From the NCBI RefSeq assembly GCF_028583545.1, contig NZ_CP087106.1, forward strand, positions 1,364,001 to 1,428,000: a stretch of 64,000 nt of DNA. The letters are read 5' to 3'. The position numbers were made by a program, and so were the translations under genes. The notes under the pieces were generated by a model. That model made no database searches, was not told the origin of the DNA, and worked only from the letters and a program-made list of their open reading frames with translations. Shown piece by piece: positions 53,251 to 62,337 of the stretch. This DNA is from Methylobacterium sp. NMS14P (GTDB lineage: Bacteria > Pseudomonadota > Alphaproteobacteria > Rhizobiales > Beijerinckiaceae). Each line of letters starts with the position of its first letter. Position 1 is the first letter of the stretch.

Positions 53251-55452
53251 TCAAGGGCGCTGCGACAGCCACTCCCGCAGCTTCGTCCAACGAGGCTTCA
53301 TCGTGCCACCGCGGACCGCGATGGCAACTGCCTTCCGTTGCCCGAGGAGCACCACTAGGCGCTTGCCGCGCGTCACGCCTGTGTAGAGGAGGTTGCGCGC
53401 TAGCATCGTCCAGTGCTGCATGGCCAGCGGGATCACTACCGCGGGGTATTCCGAGCCCTGGGACTTGTGGATGGTCGTGGCGTAGGCCGGCACCAGCGTG
53501 TCGAGTTCGCCATAAGGGTAGATCACCTCCCGCCCCTCGAACTCGACGATCACCGCGCCCTCGTCGTCATCGATGCGAGCCACGGTGCCCAGGTCGCCGT
53601 TGAACACCTCCCGGTCGTAGTCGTTCTGGCTCTCCATGACTCGATCGCCGGGCGAGAAGCGCCAGCCGAACCGCTCCACCGAGATCGGCGGGTTCGGGTT
53701 TAGGACCGCCTGAAGTTCGTGGTTGAGGTTGCGCGCGCCCAGCACGCCGCGCTGCATCGGGGTGAGCACCTGTACGTCCCGGACCGGATCGAGGCCGTAC
53801 CGAGCGGGAATCCGACGCGTCACCACCTCGATCAGCGCCTGCACGGCCGGCTCGGGTTCGTCGATCTCGATCCAGTGGAAGTCACTCTCAGTGCCGCGCG
53901 GTGCCGCCTCGGGCATCTTACCCGCGTTTATCCGGTGAGCGTTGACCACGATCCGGCTCTCGGCCGCCTGCCGAAAGACCTCTGTGAGCCGCGCCACCGG
54001 CACAGCGCCGGAGCCGATCACGTCGGCCAGCACCTGACCGGGCCCGACCGAGGGCAGCTGATCGACATCGCCAACGAGGAGCAACGCCGCTTGGTCCGGC
54101 ACCGCCTTCGTCAGCGCGTTCATCAGCGGCACGTCGACCATCGAGGTCTCGTCGATGACGAGCAGATCGCAGGGGAGGGGGTTATCCTCGTTGCGCGAGA
54201 AACCGCCGTGCTTGGGGTCAATCTCGAGAAGGCGATGCAGGGTCTTGGCCTCCAGCCCGGTCTGCTCGCTCATCCGCTTGGCGGCCCGGCCAGTGGGCGC
54301 TGCGAGCAGAACCCGCACACCCTTGGCGCGCAGGATACGCAGGATCGTGTCGAGGGTTGAGGTCTTGCCCACGCCTGGGCCACCAGTGACCACCGCGAGC
54401 TTCGTACCGAGCACGAGGCGCACGGCGGCCTCCTGCGAGGGCGAGAGCGTCTTGCCCGTCTTTTCCGCCACCCAAGGCAGCGCCCGGGTGAGGTCGATCT
54501 CCGGCCAAGGCGGGGTTCCCTGCGCGCGGCGCCTGAGCCGCTCGGCGATGGCGCGCTCGGCGGCGTGCAGGCCGGCGAGGAAGATGCAGGCCTTGTCGCC
54601 GACGATGTCCTGGACGACCTCGCCGGTCTCCAGCACATCGAGGAGTGCCGAGCGGATCAGCGGCGCTTCTACACCGAGGAGCTCGACCGCGAGCGCTACG
54701 AGCTCAGCCACCGGCAGGGCGCAGTGGCCCGCATCCGTGGCAGTCTGCAGGGCGAACGAGATCCCGGCCCGCAGGCGTTGCGGCGCCTCTATAGTCAGGC
54801 CGAGCTTCATCGCGATGGCGTCAGCGGTCTTGAAGCCGATGCCCCGGATGTCCCTGGCAAGACGGTAGGGATCCTCGGTCATGACCGCGATCGCCTCGTG
54901 GCCGTAGGTCTTGAAGATGCGCACCGCCCGGGCCGTCCCGACGCCGTGGGCGTGCAGGAACAGCATGATCTCGCGCACGGCCTTCTGCTGAGCCCATCCG
55001 GCGACGATGCGGGCGGCGCGCTTGGGTCCAATGCCCTCTACCTCAGTGAGGCGGCCCGGCTCAGCCTCAATGATCTCGAAGGTGCCTTCCCCAAAGGCAG
55101 CGACGATGCGCTTGGCCATAGCGGGGCCGATGCCGCGCATGTGGCCGGAAGCGAGGTACTTCTCGATTCCCTCCGTTCCGGTAGGCGGCGTGACCTTGAG
55201 GGTATCAGCCTTGAACTGCAGGCCGTGCTGGCGGTCCGTGTGCCAGATGCCGGTCGCGGTGATCCACTCGCCAGCGCTGATCGCGGGTGCGTGGCCTATC
55301 ACAGGCACGAGGTCGCGCTTGCCGCGCGCCTGGACCTTGATCACACAGAAGCCGGTCTCCGGACTGTGGAAGGTGACGCGCTCAATCGTGCCAGCGAGCG
55401 CCTCGACAGGCTGACCGCGTTCGATTTGCTGCGGTCGCCCCCGCTCGGTCAT
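53251..55452 (-). CDS. recD2: RecD2-type ATP-dependent DNA helicase
   Basis: The 733-residue protein has the RecD2 layout: an N-terminal OB-like domain, helix-hairpin-helix repeats (GIGPAMAKRIVAAF, VEGIGPKRAARIV, IRGIGFKTADAIA), Walker A in TGGPGVGKTSTLD, Walker B LLVIDETSMVD, motif III VGDVDQLPSVGPGQ, and C-terminal YATTIHKSQGSEYPAV with LLYTGVTRGKRLVV. It is a 5'-3' helicase acting in repair. The ATG at 55452 was preferred over an in-frame upstream start. It is not linked to RecB or RecC. A strong terminator follows. Confidence 0.95.
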   Translation of the reverse strand: MTERGRPQQIERGQPVEALAGTIERVTFHSPETGFCVIKVQARGKRDLVPVIGHAPAISAGEWITATGIWHTDRQHGLQFKADTLKVTPPTGTEGIEKYLASGHMRGIGPAMAKRIVAAFGEGTFEIIEAEPGRLTEVEGIGPKRAARIVAGWAQQKAVREIMLFLHAHGVGTARAVRIFKTYGHEAIAVMTEDPYRLARDIRGIGFKTADAIAMKLGLTIEAPQRLRAGISFALQTATDAGHCALPVAELVALAVELLGVEAPLIRSALLDVLETGEVVQDIVGDKACIFLAGLHAAERAIAERLRRRAQGTPPWPEIDLTRALPWVAEKTGKTLSPSQEAAVRLVLGTKLAVVTGGPGVGKTSTLDTILRILRAKGVRVLLAAPTGRAAKRMSEQTGLEAKTLHRLLEIDPKHGGFSRNEDNPLPCDLLVIDETSMVDVPLMNALTKAVPDQAALLLVGDVDQLPSVGPGQVLADVIGSGAVPVARLTEVFRQAAESRIVVNAHRINAGKMPEAAPRGTESDFHWIEIDEPEPAVQALIEVVTRRIPARYGLDPVRDVQVLTPMQRGVLGARNLNHELQAVLNPNPPISVERFGWRFSPGDRVMESQNDYDREVFNGDLGTVARIDDDEGAVIVEFEGREVIYPYGELDTLVPAYATTIHKSQGSEYPAVVIPLAMQHWTMLARNLLYTGVTRGKRLVVLLGQRKAVAIAVRGGTMKPRWTKLREWLSQRP

Positions 55453-55784
55453 GGAATGCGTCCAGAGAGATCGCCAACTACTGGAGGCATCCTCCCTATC
55501 ACACAGGTTGCAAGCCGCTGCAGCACCGACCGAGAAGCTCGCGCGTGCTCCCAAACCGAAGGAGGCCGCCGATGCTGAGTGAGCAGCGACGGAGGTCAGG
55601 CGCCCTGGTCTATGCCGGGGCGCCTTTCATCGTTCGAGCGCCATAGGCATCCGCCGTGATGCGCGCCGATTCGGCGGGATGAGGTTGGTACATCGCGCCA
55701 CCCGGAAGAAACTGCGCGAATGTGCGGAGCAGAGTTGACCGCAGATCACCCGCGAGCGCAGTCAGCGGCGCCCGTAGACCAGGC
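55453..55784. other. intergenic region upstream of RecD2
   Basis: No supported gene. It should hold the helicase promoter. A frame ending at 55610 has some protein-like segments (PGGAMYQPHPAESARITADA) but no clear start and is not called. Confidence 0.35.
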
Positions 55785-55892
55785 TCAAGGCACCAATCCT
55801 GACAGTCCGCGTGCCGCCAAGATTGTCGCCAGCACCGTGAAGCCCAGGAGCGAACCCGTGCTGCCGATCCGCGCAACGAGCCGGTCGCTCAC
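55785..55892 (-). CDS. possible small membrane protein
   Basis: A GTG at 55892 opens a 35-codon frame reading SDRLVARIGSTGSLLGFTVL then ATILAARGLSGLVP. It forms one membrane helix. The ribosome site is poor; an ATG ten codons upstream is also in frame. Offered with low confidence. Confidence 0.3.
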   Translation of the reverse strand: MSDRLVARIGSTGSLLGFTVLATILAARGLSGLVP

Positions 55893-55955
55893 CGACCCGC
55901 GCCCTTCTTGGCGAACTCCCATATCGAAATAACCCCCGAGACCGAGTTTTGCCCG

Positions 55956-56222
55956 TCAGTCGTCGCGCTGAGGCAGCCGTTCTTCGAGGTGAGTTGCCGC
56001 ATCCGCATACAGTTCGAAGCGCCGAAGCAGGACAGCACGTTTTTCCGGCTTGCGGGTATCGTCCATCTTCGCCTTTGCTTTGTCGGCACGCTCGCGCATC
56101 TTCTTCGCGAGCTTCTGGAACGCCTCGTCGATCTTGGCGCTGACTTTTTCGGCCTCAGCCTTCGCCGCATCCTTGTGGTCCCGCAGGGAGCCGGGGAAGG
56201 TGCTCTTTTTGTCCTTGGCCAT
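55956..56222 (-). CDS. small charged helical protein
   Basis: The 88-residue product (MAKDKKSTFPGSLRDHKDAA...) is Lys/Ala/Glu-rich and helical throughout (KVSAKIDEAFQKLAKKMRER, ADKAKAKMDDTRKPEKRAVL). It may be a coiled-coil or DNA-associated protein. The ATG is supported by an AG-rich leader. No family is recognised. Confidence 0.6.
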   Translation of the reverse strand: MAKDKKSTFPGSLRDHKDAAKAEAEKVSAKIDEAFQKLAKKMRERADKAKAKMDDTRKPEKRAVLLRRFELYADAATHLEERLPQRDD

Positions 56223-56353
56223 CGTGCCGCTCTCTGTCGATCCGCTGGCCGCCTATTAAGCTCCCTGCCGCGACAATGCGATTACGTCCGTCCAGCACTC
56301 CCCGACGGGGGTGGCACGGTCGCCTTGTCCTGCCTGAGAGTCCGTCCGAGAAG

Positions 56354-57166
56354 TCAGGCTGAGCGGGCCAGTCGCCTGACGAGGATCATGACGGCTGCTG
56401 CGTAGAGGAATGCTCTGGCCGAGGCGATAGTCGCCTCTGGGTCCTTCCAGAGGCGGCGATTGCGGCTGATCCAGGCGAAGAACCGTTCGACCACCCAGCG
56501 GCGTGGATGCACGGCAAAGCCGACTTGATGGGGCGGCTTGCGCACGATCTCGACCGTGATGATCGTGGCGGTCGCCGGTCTGTTGCCGGCATAGCCTGCA
56601 TCGGCGAAGGCTTTGGCGATGAACGGGAAGGTCCGACGCGACAGGCGCAGCACCGGCACGGCTCCGTCGCGGTCCTGTACGTCGGCAGGCTGAGGATCGA
56701 GGACGAGCGCGCGCCCGTCCATGTCGACCAGCGCTTGGCGCTTGCGCCCCTTGACCCTCTTGCCGGCATCGTAGCCGCGCGGGCCGCCGCTCTCCGTCGT
56801 CTTGATGCTTTGGCTGTCGAGGACCGCGGCAGATGGTGAGGCTTCCCGTCCGACTCGCTCGCGATCGGCCATGACCAGGTGGTGGTTGATCCGGCCAAAC
56901 AGCCCTGTGTCGCGCCAGCGGCTGAAGTAGCCGAACGTGGTCGAGCGCGGCGGTAGATCCTTGGGTATCAACCGCCAGGAGATCCCACCCCTCAGAACGT
57001 AGAAGATGGCGTTCAGGACCTCCCGTGTCGTCCAGAGCGGAGGCCGGCCACAGGGCGCTGGCCTCGGCATCAGTGGCTCGATCACCGCCCACTCGGCGTC
57101 GGTAAGGTCGGTTTCATAGCGAAGGCCCACGCGGCTATGCTGCCGCCGGGTGGTCGGGGTCCACAT
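56354..57166 (-). mobile_element. IS5-family transposase, apparently intact
   Basis: The 270-residue DDE transposase is complete: an N-terminal DLTDAEWAVIEPLMP helix bundle, the first Asp in AVLDSQSIKTTESGG, the second in FADAGYAG, and the Glu in VVERFFAWISRNRRL with the family Y/R-x-C region replaced as in IS1031-type members. It should be able to move the element. Candidate ends beginning GAG lie near 56334 and 57208, but a clean inverted repeat and target duplication were not resolved by eye. Confidence 0.85.
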
Positions 57167-57232
57167 GGCGCTTCCAGGTCAGGCTTCAGCACCCTCCTGG
57201 AATCATCGCCATCCCGGCCACTCAACCCCGCC

Positions 57233-57589
57233 TCAGACCCTTACCGGACGGGCTCTGAGAAGCTCCAACTCCTCGGCACTGTGGTCCTCGATCCCGATCA
57301 AGCGCTCGTCCGTGTCCGCCACGGCGCGGATGAGTTCATCGAGCTTGATCTGAATGGCCGCGGTGTCTCGTGCACCGGCCACGAGGATGACGCCTGCCAG
57401 GAGCATGGCGGCAATGGACAGGAACAGGTTGAAGACCAATGCCCAGTGGTCGTTGAAGCTGAGGAGTGCGCCGGATCCGAGGCCGGCCGCGACCGTGAAG
57501 CAGGTCGCCAGGAAGCCCACCGGTTTCGAGAGCCACACCGCGAGGCTGATGATGGGTCGGTCGAGCATCGAGTACCAAGCCTTGCCCAT
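57233..57589 (-). CDS. low-affinity iron permease family protein
   Basis: The 118-residue protein has two membrane helices (SKPVGFLATCFTVAAGLGSG; LVFNLFLSIAAMLLAGVILV) and the family segment GALLSFNDHWALVFNLF followed by DTAAIQIKLDELIRAV. This matches the Fet4-like low-affinity iron permease family found in bacteria, whose transport role there is not established. It lies next to the IS5 element but is not interrupted. Confidence 0.8.
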   Translation of the reverse strand: MGKAWYSMLDRPIISLAVWLSKPVGFLATCFTVAAGLGSGALLSFNDHWALVFNLFLSIAAMLLAGVILVAGARDTAAIQIKLDELIRAVADTDERLIGIEDHSAEELELLRARPVRV

Positions 57590-57759
57590 AAGCAGCCCGA
57601 CAAAGCTGTGCGGCTACCTTGCCGGAAGTGGCGCGAGGTCAACGATAGTTCCGGCAATGACGAGGATGTGAGCAGGCTAAAGTTCTGCCCGGCCGTCCGA
57701 TTTTCGCCGGCTCGTAGAAGAGAGGGAGGCGTGCGGCCGGATGCTGTTAAGATGTGCTC

Positions 57760-57993
57760 TCAGGCCGCCAGCCGGTATGGCATCGCGCCCATCGCCAGCC
57801 GAGAGTTACGGTAGCGCTGATCCAGCGTGACCTCACGTCCGACCCAAGGCGGTAACACCACTGCCTCGTCCTCGCGTGCCATCTCGATCTCGGCCAGGAT
57901 CAGCCCATCGAGGACGCCGCCGAACACATCCACGTCCCAGGTCGCTCCGGCGTGCTCGACGCAGTAGCGCATTTTCTGGACGCGAGCCTCCAC
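57760..57993 (-). pseudogene. CYTH-domain protein, C-terminal fragment
   Basis: The 77 residues (EARVQKMRYCVEHAGATWDV, DVFGGVLDGLILAEIEMARE, WVGREVTLDQRYRNSRLA) match the second half of a CYTH/ thTPase-type domain, normally about 150 residues. The N-terminal half, including the ExExK signature, is absent: the sequence changes character at about 57990, where a prophage-like gene begins on the other strand. The fragment is therefore cut by recombination. Confidence 0.7.
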
Positions 57994-58458
57994 CGGCGGA
58001 GCGGCGATTTCGGCGGCCTGTTCGGGGGCAAGCTCAACCTCGGGGGGCTGCTCGGCGGCGGGTCGTCGAACGAGGCCGGCGCCCCGCTGCCGGGCGCGCA
58101 GGGCCCGTCCCCGCCGACCGCGGGCATGTTCGGCAACCTGTTCAACACGGACAAGATCGCGTCGGCCCTTGGCCTGGGCGCCGAGACGGGCCTCGGAAGC
58201 GCGGTCAGCGGCTGGCTGAAGGAATCGCGGCAGGGCGGCGGGATCCTGACCTCGCCGCTGGGCCAGGGCTTGACCTCGATCGCGGCCGGCGGTGCCGTTG
58301 GCTACTCGTCTCAGAGCCCGCTCCTGGGTGGCGTCAGCGGCCTACTGGCGGGTGCCATGACCGGCAATCCCCTCCTGGCCGCGGCGGGCCGGCATTGCCG
58401 GCATCGCGGGCGGCGCCTGCGGCCACAAACCCACTCGGAAGAAGGATCGCGATCATGA
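57994..58458 (+). pseudogene. prophage-like Gly/Ala-rich protein, broken at both ends
   Basis: The frame reads GDFGGLFGGKLNLGGLLGGG, MFGNLFNTDKIASALGLGAE, LTSPLGQGLTSIAAGGAVGY, a pattern of small phage structural or membrane-active proteins. The 5' end lies in the antisense of the CYTH fragment, so the true start is lost. Near 58389 a one-base slip is likely, because the other frame continues smoothly as AAAGGIAGIAGGACGHKPTR. The following gene starts right after. Confidence 0.5.
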
Positions 58459-59399
58459 GCGCCGTAAACGTCATCTGCGGTTCGCGTAGGGCCTGCGTCC
58501 TCACCGACGCCAGCCTCTACGACGCGACCGGGACGATCGTCGGCTTCGAGCTGAAGGCCTACGCCGTCGAGAGCTGGACCGGTGTCGTCACTGGCCGCGG
58601 GAACTGGTGGGGGCCGACCTTTGTGCTGGCTCTCGCCGAGACCTTCGCCAGCTTCGACGAGTTCCTGACGCGCAGCGCGGCGGCGATCGAACGTGGGCAC
58701 CGCGAGGCGATCGAGGCGGGCGAACTCGCCGGACAGACGCTGATCGAGGTGCACGCGGTCGGGTGGAGCAAGCGCCGCGACCGCCCCGAGGCCTACGTGC
58801 TGCGCTCGCCCTCGGCCTTTCTCGACGCGGACGAGCCGCCCTACGTCTGGCGCAGCCTGGAGGACGAGGACGGTATCTTCCATCACGCGCACCTGAATGC
58901 CGGCGAGCTGTGGCAGATGCACCGCCAGGGCGCCGAGGAGGGCGTCGACTGGACCGCCGATACCTTCGACCCGGTGCGGCACGGCATTCCGCTGATGGAG
59001 GCGCAGCGCCGGCAGGCCGCCGATGCGATGGCTGGCCCCGGCGTGGCCGGCAAGCACGTGATCGGCGGAGCGCTGTGGCTCACCGTGATCGATCGCGAGG
59101 GCGTCCGGCAGGGTGTCATCCACGAATGGCCGGACCGTGGGGGCGATCCGATCCAGCCCGCGCCGCTCGAGGAAGCGTGCTTGCCGAAGGTGGCTCCCTC
59201 CGGGTTCGGCGCGGCCTGGCCGTTCGAGCGCTTCGACCGCGCCGTGCGGACCGGCGTGATCGACTTCGCGACCTTCGACTTCGATCCCGCCGCCCTCGCC
59301 CGCCTGGAGGCCACCGCGCCGACCGGGGCCGGCCTGTCCCGTCAGCAGCGCCGCGCCGCCAAGGCGCTGGCGAGGAAGGGAGGGCTTGCTCGTGTCTGA
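58455..59399 (+). CDS. prophage-like protein of unknown function
   Basis: The 314-residue protein starts MSAVNVICGSRRACVLTDAS and has a beta-rich first part that faintly resembles Ntn-hydrolase proteins, a middle with DGIFHHAHLNAGELWQMHRQ and a C-terminal basic helix (GLSRQQRRAAKALARKGGLA). It heads a run of overlapping plus-strand genes of phage type. The exact role (structural or enzymatic) is not known. Confidence 0.65.
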   Translation: MSAVNVICGSRRACVLTDASLYDATGTIVGFELKAYAVESWTGVVTGRGNWWGPTFVLALAETFASFDEFLTRSAAAIERGHREAIEAGELAGQTLIEVHAVGWSKRRDRPEAYVLRSPSAFLDADEPPYVWRSLEDEDGIFHHAHLNAGELWQMHRQGAEEGVDWTADTFDPVRHGIPLMEAQRRQAADAMAGPGVAGKHVIGGALWLTVIDREGVRQGVIHEWPDRGGDPIQPAPLEEACLPKVAPSGFGAAWPFERFDRAVRTGVIDFATFDFDPAALARLEATAPTGAGLSRQQRRAAKALARKGGLARV

Positions 59400-59916
59400 C
59401 GGGCCGACGATTCAGCTTCGCTTCGCAGATGATGCAGAGCGGCAGCGCTACTGGAGCCTGCAGGAGCAGCCCGGGCTCCACGACGTGGTAAGCATGGGTG
59501 CCAATCTGGCGCGCGACTTCCTGGTGCCGAGGATCCAGGATGGCCGCGCCACCTACCGCGGCGGCGAGCTCGACCGGCAGATTGCCGGATTTCTCAAGGC
59601 CGGCAATCGCGATCTGGCCAAGCAGCTCGGGCGCAAACTCACCGAGGATGAGCGCTTCATGCTCCGCAAGGGGTACGAGGCGATCGCGCTCGCGGCCAAG
59701 GAGGAGCACCTGCGGACGCTCGCAGGCGTCGAGAAACTGGGCGAGGCACTCGCGCTGACGCACGCCGGCCTCGTGGCGTGTAGCGAAGGCCTGCGACTGC
59801 TCGGCGAGGTGAAGCCGCCCGCCGCCCCGGCCCACTTGCTGAGCGTGCCGCCCGCGCGCCGCCCGCTGCGCCCCGAGGACTTCGGGTGCCTTCCTCCGAC
59901 GCCACGTTCCCCGTGA
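59392..59916 (+). CDS. prophage-like helical protein
   Basis: The 174-residue protein starts at GTG 59392, overlapping the previous stop, with GGGAGG upstream. It is mostly helical (LARDFLVPRIQDGRATYRGG, LTEDERFMLRKGYEAIALAA, GVEKLGEALALTHAGLVACS). No family is recognised. The stop overlaps the next gene's GTG (GTGA), so the three genes are translationally coupled. Confidence 0.65.
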   Translation: MSDGPTIQLRFADDAERQRYWSLQEQPGLHDVVSMGANLARDFLVPRIQDGRATYRGGELDRQIAGFLKAGNRDLAKQLGRKLTEDERFMLRKGYEAIALAAKEEHLRTLAGVEKLGEALALTHAGLVACSEGLRLLGEVKPPAAPAHLLSVPPARRPLRPEDFGCLPPTPRSP

Positions 59917-60548
59917 GCGTCGCCCGCCAGAGGATCGCCGCGGCCCTGTCGGTGTAGAACTGCCAGCGCGTCGCGGCGGAGGCGGCCGCTCGGATCATCG
60001 CCGACGTGAGCGCGCGCAACCATCAGCAGCCATCGGCGGTTCTGGTCGACGGCCGGCCCGGGGCGCCCCTGTCCAGCGTGAGGCTGGACGGCGGCCGCAT
60101 CGAGGTCCGCTACGCGCTGATCGCCGACGTCCTGGCGTGGATCAACCAGCAGCTCGTCACGCACTCGCCGGTGCGGTCGGGCGCCTATGCCAGCGCCCAC
60201 TCGTGGTTCGCTGACGGCCAGCCGTTCGACCTCGCGCACCCGCCCGAGGCCAAGGTCTACACCGTCCTGAACCCGCTCCCCTATGCCCGGAAGATCGAAC
60301 AGGGCGACATGAAGATGACCGCCCCGGGCACGTCGGGGGTCTACGAGGTGGTCGCCGCCCTGGCGCAGCGGCGCTTCAACAACCTCGTGACGGTCGAGTT
60401 CGCCTACCGCTCACCAATCCTGGATTACGTGCCCGGCGGCACCAACCGAGCGGAGCGGGCCGCCCTCAGGCAGCAGCCCGCGCGGCTTTCCGCGATGCGC
60501 CTGGAGCGCGCAACGCGGGTACCGGCCCTCAACATCGCGCTGCGCTGA
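59913..60548 (+). CDS. prophage tail/neck-like protein with early in-frame amber codon
   Basis: A GTG at 59913 overlaps the previous stop and reads SVARQRIAAALSV, then TAG (59955-59957), then in the same frame NCQRVAAEAAARIIADVSAR and a full 180-residue protein-like sequence (QLVTHSPVRSGAYASAHSWF, LNPLPYARKIEQGDMKMTAP) to 60548. The body resembles HK97 gp10-type neck/tail completion proteins. Either the TAG inactivates the coupled start and translation uses the GTG at 60006, or the codon is read through. The overlap makes 59913 the likely ancestral start. Confidence 0.6.
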
Positions 60549-60559
60549 GTTCCGGAGGC

Positions 60560-60867
60560 CTACCGTTGAGGGCACCTGCTGAATTGAGCCTGCAGATCTT
60601 CCAGCGAAACGATGTAGGACCGTAGCGCATTGGCAAGGCGGTCACGGGCCACGTCAACGCGCTCGGCGGCCTCTCGGATAGGTGTGGGCGTTGCACGGGC
60701 CGACGCACCGACTTGCTGCGCGAGGAGCGCTTCGAGCGCCGAGTCGTGGTCGGCTATCGCCTTCCCGCCTTGCCAGCGAGCCGCTTGCACGTGGCGGCGT
60801 CGATCTCGGCGGCGCATGGGGCTGAAAGAACGATCAGGGCGAGAAGAGCGGCTACGGCTGTGCGCAT
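60560..60867 (-). pseudogene. secreted helical protein with a one-base frameshift
   Basis: From the ATG at 60867 a signal peptide (MRTAVAALLALIVLSAPCAA) and EIDAATCKRLAGKAG are followed by a stop; shifted by one base in a G-run near 60765, the other frame continues IADHDSALEALLAQQVGASA, IREAAERVDVARDRLANALR to a stop at 60560. The two halves fit as one exported protein of about 100 residues. No family is recognised. A sequencing or assembly slip is possible. Confidence 0.5.
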
Positions 60868-60932
60868 GGTGGCGGAATGGCTCGTTGCAAAGGGGTACCG
60901 AGTGCTACCGGAGCGGTGTTTCGTAGCCTGCA

Positions 60933-61052
60933 CCTAACGCAAAACGCGTTGCGTAAGGTTGCAGGCGGGCCGCCTTACGCAAGCTGAGTCGCCCATAGCC
61001 GGCCTTACACAAAACGCGTCGCGTTAAGCAGAATCGGTTTTGCCTAACGCAA
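60933..61052. repeat. cluster of CCTWACGCAA repeats, partly palindromic
   Basis: CCTAACGCAA (60933) and TTGCGTAAGG (60949) face each other across AACGCG, then CCTTACGCAA (60973), CCTTACACAAAACGCG (61003) and CCTAACGCAA (61043) follow. The last copy lies in the 3' end of the Fic gene. The first pair could be an operator or hairpin. The repeats may be binding sites for a regulator of the Fic or neighbouring gene. Confidence 0.55.
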
Positions 61053-62165
61053 GAGGCATCACCTCTCTTCCTTCTGTGATGTTGATGAGTTCCGGCAGCG
61101 CGAAGACGCTCGGCGTCCTGCCAGCGCCCTTCCGGACCCGCCGGATCAAACCCTCTTTGTGAAGCTGTGTGATGATGCCGTTGGCCGTCACACGGTTTTC
61201 AATACCCGTATGTGTGGCGAAGTCAGTCGTATTGATAATTGGCCTCATGAAGAAGGCATCCAAGGCCGGAACGGCAAATTGCGAGCGCGTAGCCTCAATG
61301 AAATTCTGCTTTTTTCCTTCATAAAAGGCCAATATGTTCCTCACTTTCTCCAGATTTATATCTGCCTGGTTGACAATTGCTCCCAAGAAAAACTCGATCC
61401 AGGACTGCCGATCACCATTATCGGTTTTATTCAGGAGCGAGTCGTAATACTCTGACCTGTGACTTTCGAGGAACTCGGACAGGTAGAACATGGGCCGGGA
61501 TAGCGCCTGCCTCTGGAATAGAAGCAGAGGTATGATCATGCGACCGATCCGGCCATTCCCATCTTTGAAGGGATGAAGAATTTCGAACTGAGCGTGAGCA
61601 ACAGCAACCTGTATGATCGGATCTTCATCCTCCGAGGCGAGGTACGAGGCCCAGTCGTCGAGCGCCTGTGGGAGCACTATCGGACTCGGCGGAATGAAGC
61701 GCGCTTGCTCGATCTTACAGTTGGGACGCCCGATCCAATTCTGATCGTTTCTGAAGCTTCCGGGTGCCTTGTCGTGCCCTCGGACCCCATTGAGCAGATG
61801 CTGGTGGACACCCTTGATCAGGGATAGGGAGAGCGGTCGATGCTGGAGTGCTTGCTCGGCATCCCGCATCGCGTTCCGATGATTCGAAATCTCTTCGAGA
61901 TCGGCATGCCGATTGGCTGCCTGCTCGATGCCTGCATCTTGCTGCAGCACCTCTTCGAGAGTGGCGACGGTGCCCTCGATGCGAGAGGACAGCACGGCCT
62001 CATTCGCTGTCACCGGCGATAGTAAGACCGCAGGATTGAGCAGCGCCTGCAACATCCCGTCGTAGCGCGCCAACGCGGCGTTGGCCCGTCCCGCCAGGGG
62101 AGCAGCCGTCGCCAATCAAGATCGGCAACAGGAAGGATCGGCGGAACGCAGGGTTCGCGTGCCAT
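61024..62165 (-). CDS. Fic-family AMPylase-like protein, possible N-terminal frameshift
   Basis: The body has the Fic motif HPFKDGNGRIGR and the inhibitory SRIEGT motif (class II, N-terminal), plus a C-terminal winged-helix part (THTGIENRVTANGIITQLHK). Fic enzymes transfer AMP to target proteins. The intact frame can begin at a TTG near 62115. However, an ATG at 62165 in another frame gives MAREPCVPPILPVADLDW, the usual Fic N-terminus, and joins the body after one slip near 62110. So the gene may be frameshifted, or it uses the late start. It stands near a repeat cluster and tRNA. Confidence 0.8.
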
Positions 62166-62337
62166 CAGACGGAACTCTCGATCTTCTTCATCCGCACGCC
62201 CGGCCCCTCGCCGTCCTCCTGGATGAAGATTATGCCGGCGACGAGCGGCGGTGTTCCACGGAACACCCGCAGCCTCGCGCTCGGCCTCGAGCCGCGGCAA
62301 CAGCTTGCCGCCGAAGCATCTACCCTAGAACGGCTTA

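Noticed and set aside
55889..56170. minus-strand frame ending SGVISIWEFAKKGAGR
   Set aside because: Its end resembles the end of the 48091-48324 fragment slightly, but most of it overlaps the better-supported 55956-56222 gene out of frame.
56334..57208. terminal inverted repeats of the IS5 element
   Set aside because: Candidate ends begin GAG on each side but match poorly, and no target duplication could be confirmed by eye.
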